From the NCBI GenBank assembly GCA_945884695.1, contig CAMCYO010000007.1:40735-104734 (forward strand): a stretch of DNA of 64,000 nucleotides. Direction: 5' to 3'. The stretch is from Streptomyces griseus. Its GTDB lineage: Bacteria; Actinomycetota; Actinomycetes; Nanopelagicales; Nanopelagicaceae. The notes beneath the pieces are model-generated. The model saw only the letters and a program-made list of their open reading frames with translations. It did not search any database and was not told the DNA's origin. Within the stretch, counting starts at the first letter, position 1. Every line of letters starts with the position of its first letter. The position numbers were made by a program, and so were the translations under genes. This document shows, in pieces, positions 62,552-64,000 of the stretch.

Positions 62552-63672
62552 TAAGGAGCAACCCAGCGAGCGCGAGTTCCCTGTGGCGCTTTCTTAGTAA
62601 TAGAAAAAGTCCCATTACATTCCTTTGCGCGTTCTTCTAGATTCAATAATCCACTCTTTCGAAGTCCTTCAACGTATCCAATTCCATCATCACTAACTTG
62701 CACTTCCATCTGACCCTCATTTGCAGAAATTGAGACATCAATATGGCGACAGCGTGCATACTTCATTGCATTCGTAAGCAGCTCCCTAACAACTGCGATT
62801 GAATGCTCACTTAGTGCTCCATGAACAAAGGAGTCAATCGGGCCTTGAAATTCACTGGAAATATGAATTGCATTTTTGCCTTGAAATATTGCAATTTCTT
62901 CTTGAATACGTCCACGTAGTCCGGCAATTGGTCCCGGTATCTGTAATTCAAAGATCGTGTTGCGGATTTGTTGCACGGTCAAATCCAGATTATCAATTGT
63001 TTCCTGAATAATCTTGAGGTCTCGCATTGGAACGAGTTCATCCTTAGTCACTGCTTGAAGTGAAAGCCCAGTTGCAAAAAGTCGTTGAATCACTAAATCA
63101 TGGAGGTCTCGACCAATACGATCACGTTCTGCTAAAACAACAATTTGATTTTGTGCTGCCTGTCCTCGAGCGCTATCTATCGCTATGCCTGCAGCAGAAG
63201 CTAGCACTATGACAAGTTGTTCATCTTCTTCGGTAAATTCTAGTCCGCCTTTTTTCTCGGTGAGGTAAAGACTTCCATACACTTCATCGCGAATGCGAAT
63301 TGGTACTCCAAGAAATGAATTCATTGCAGGGTGACCTTCTGGAAAACCTACAGACGCTTCACTGCTTTTGATAGATGCCAAACGCAGGGGAGTAGGGTGT
63401 TTAAGTAAATGCCCAAGGAGCCCTTTACCTTCAGGAAATCTTTCTATCTCGTCAGCAGACTCTTCACTTAATCCAACGTAGGTAAATTCTTCTAGACGAC
63501 CGTCAGGACTTATGGCACCTAGTGCGCCATAAGTCGCCTCAGAAATAATTACTGCGTTCTCAACTAAGCGTCTCAAAGATGCGCTGAGATCTTCACCTTT
63601 TGCGACATCAATAACAGCGTCGGAGAGAGCGCTTAATCGACTGACAACCATGGGGGAAGTCTGCCTAAACAT
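62548..63672 (-). CDS. GAF-domain HisKA_3 sensor kinase, DevS/DosT-like
   Basis: GAF with SVGFPEGHPAMNSFLGVPIRIRDEVYGSLYLTEKKGG; ERDRIGRDLHDLVIQRLFATGLSLQ. Confidence 0.9.
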   Translation of the reverse strand: MFRQTSPMVVSRLSALSDAVIDVAKGEDLSASLRRLVENAVIISEATYGALGAISPDGRLEEFTYVGLSEESADEIERFPEGKGLLGHLLKHPTPLRLASIKSSEASVGFPEGHPAMNSFLGVPIRIRDEVYGSLYLTEKKGGLEFTEEDEQLVIVLASAAGIAIDSARGQAAQNQIVVLAERDRIGRDLHDLVIQRLFATGLSLQAVTKDELVPMRDLKIIQETIDNLDLTVQQIRNTIFELQIPGPIAGLRGRIQEEIAIFQGKNAIHISSEFQGPIDSFVHGALSEHSIAVVRELLTNAMKYARCRHIDVSISANEGQMEVQVSDDGIGYVEGLRKSGLLNLEERAKECNGTFSITKKAPQGTRARWVAPY

Positions 63673-63687
63673 GGGAAGGATTGCGAG

Positions 63688-64000
63688 TTAGCTACGTTTT
63701 TCAGCCGCGGTTCTAGCGTAGAACCACCATGCAACGCATGCACCCACGATTGCAAAGACTGCGACACCGAGGAAGAAGCTCTTAGGTGCCACAAATGACA
63801 AGAGCACTCCAAATACGAAAGGACCAAATGCTGCAATTGCCCCGGTCCATCCGATAACTCCGCCTGCTTGTCGAGGTGCGAAGATCATCGGCATCTGCTT
63901 AAAAGTACTTGCATTTCCAACGCCTGCAAAGAAAAAGATGGCCATCATTCCCCAGAAGAATGGCATGAAATCATTACTACCTTGTGGAGAAAGTTGGAAA
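63688..64000 (-). CDS. narK: MFS nitrate/nitrite transporter C-terminus, N-terminal part beyond the window
   Basis: Reading frame stays open to the window end (FQLSPQGSNDFMPFFWGMMAIFFFAGVGNASTFKQMPMIFAPRQAGGVIGWTGAIAAFGPF). Confidence 0.78.
   Translation of the reverse strand, partial: FQLSPQGSNDFMPFFWGMMAIFFFAGVGNASTFKQMPMIFAPRQAGGVIGWTGAIAAFGPFVFGVLLSFVAPKSFFLGVAVFAIVGACVAWWFYARTAAEKRS

Overview
This 64 kb window looks like a compact, low-GC actinobacterial chromosome. The taxonomic guess is an inference: whiB, mycothiol-type SigR/RsrA, Kgd, UPF0182 and NiSOD, streamlined in the style of freshwater acI/Nanopelagicales. I saw no prophage, transposase or CRISPR. From left to right it carries: a whiB7-like gene with a probable attenuator leader; ABC1 kinase, ThiF-like, DUF5679, YgjP, DUF2342, Lon-like and UPF0182 genes; initiator tRNA; an aroA-rsgA-hisN-copA block; SRAP and sigR-rsrA; sodN/sodX; kgd; metY; an aquaporin-arsC pair; tRNA-Leu; argS-lysA-hom-thrC-thrB-rho-rpmE-prfA-prmC-tsaC-glyA-wecA/tagO; the complete F-type ATP synthase operon; glpX, murA and cobO; an ABC-2 exporter; ALDH; a monosaccharide ABC transporter with rhaM and two SDR genes; modAB without modC; and a DevR/DevS-like two-component pair next to a truncated narK-type gene. 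The signals most worth following up are: (1) mutually exclusive RNA structures plus an 8-codon uORF upstream of whiB7; (2) an unannotated intergenic sRNA candidate at about 4505-4583 with its own promoter and terminator; (3) a split DevR/DevS-like pair joining molybdate uptake and nitrate transport; (4) an AqpS-like aquaporin with ArsC; (5) a SigR-type promoter inside the SRAP gene. All calls come from reading sequence and translations; no database search was run.
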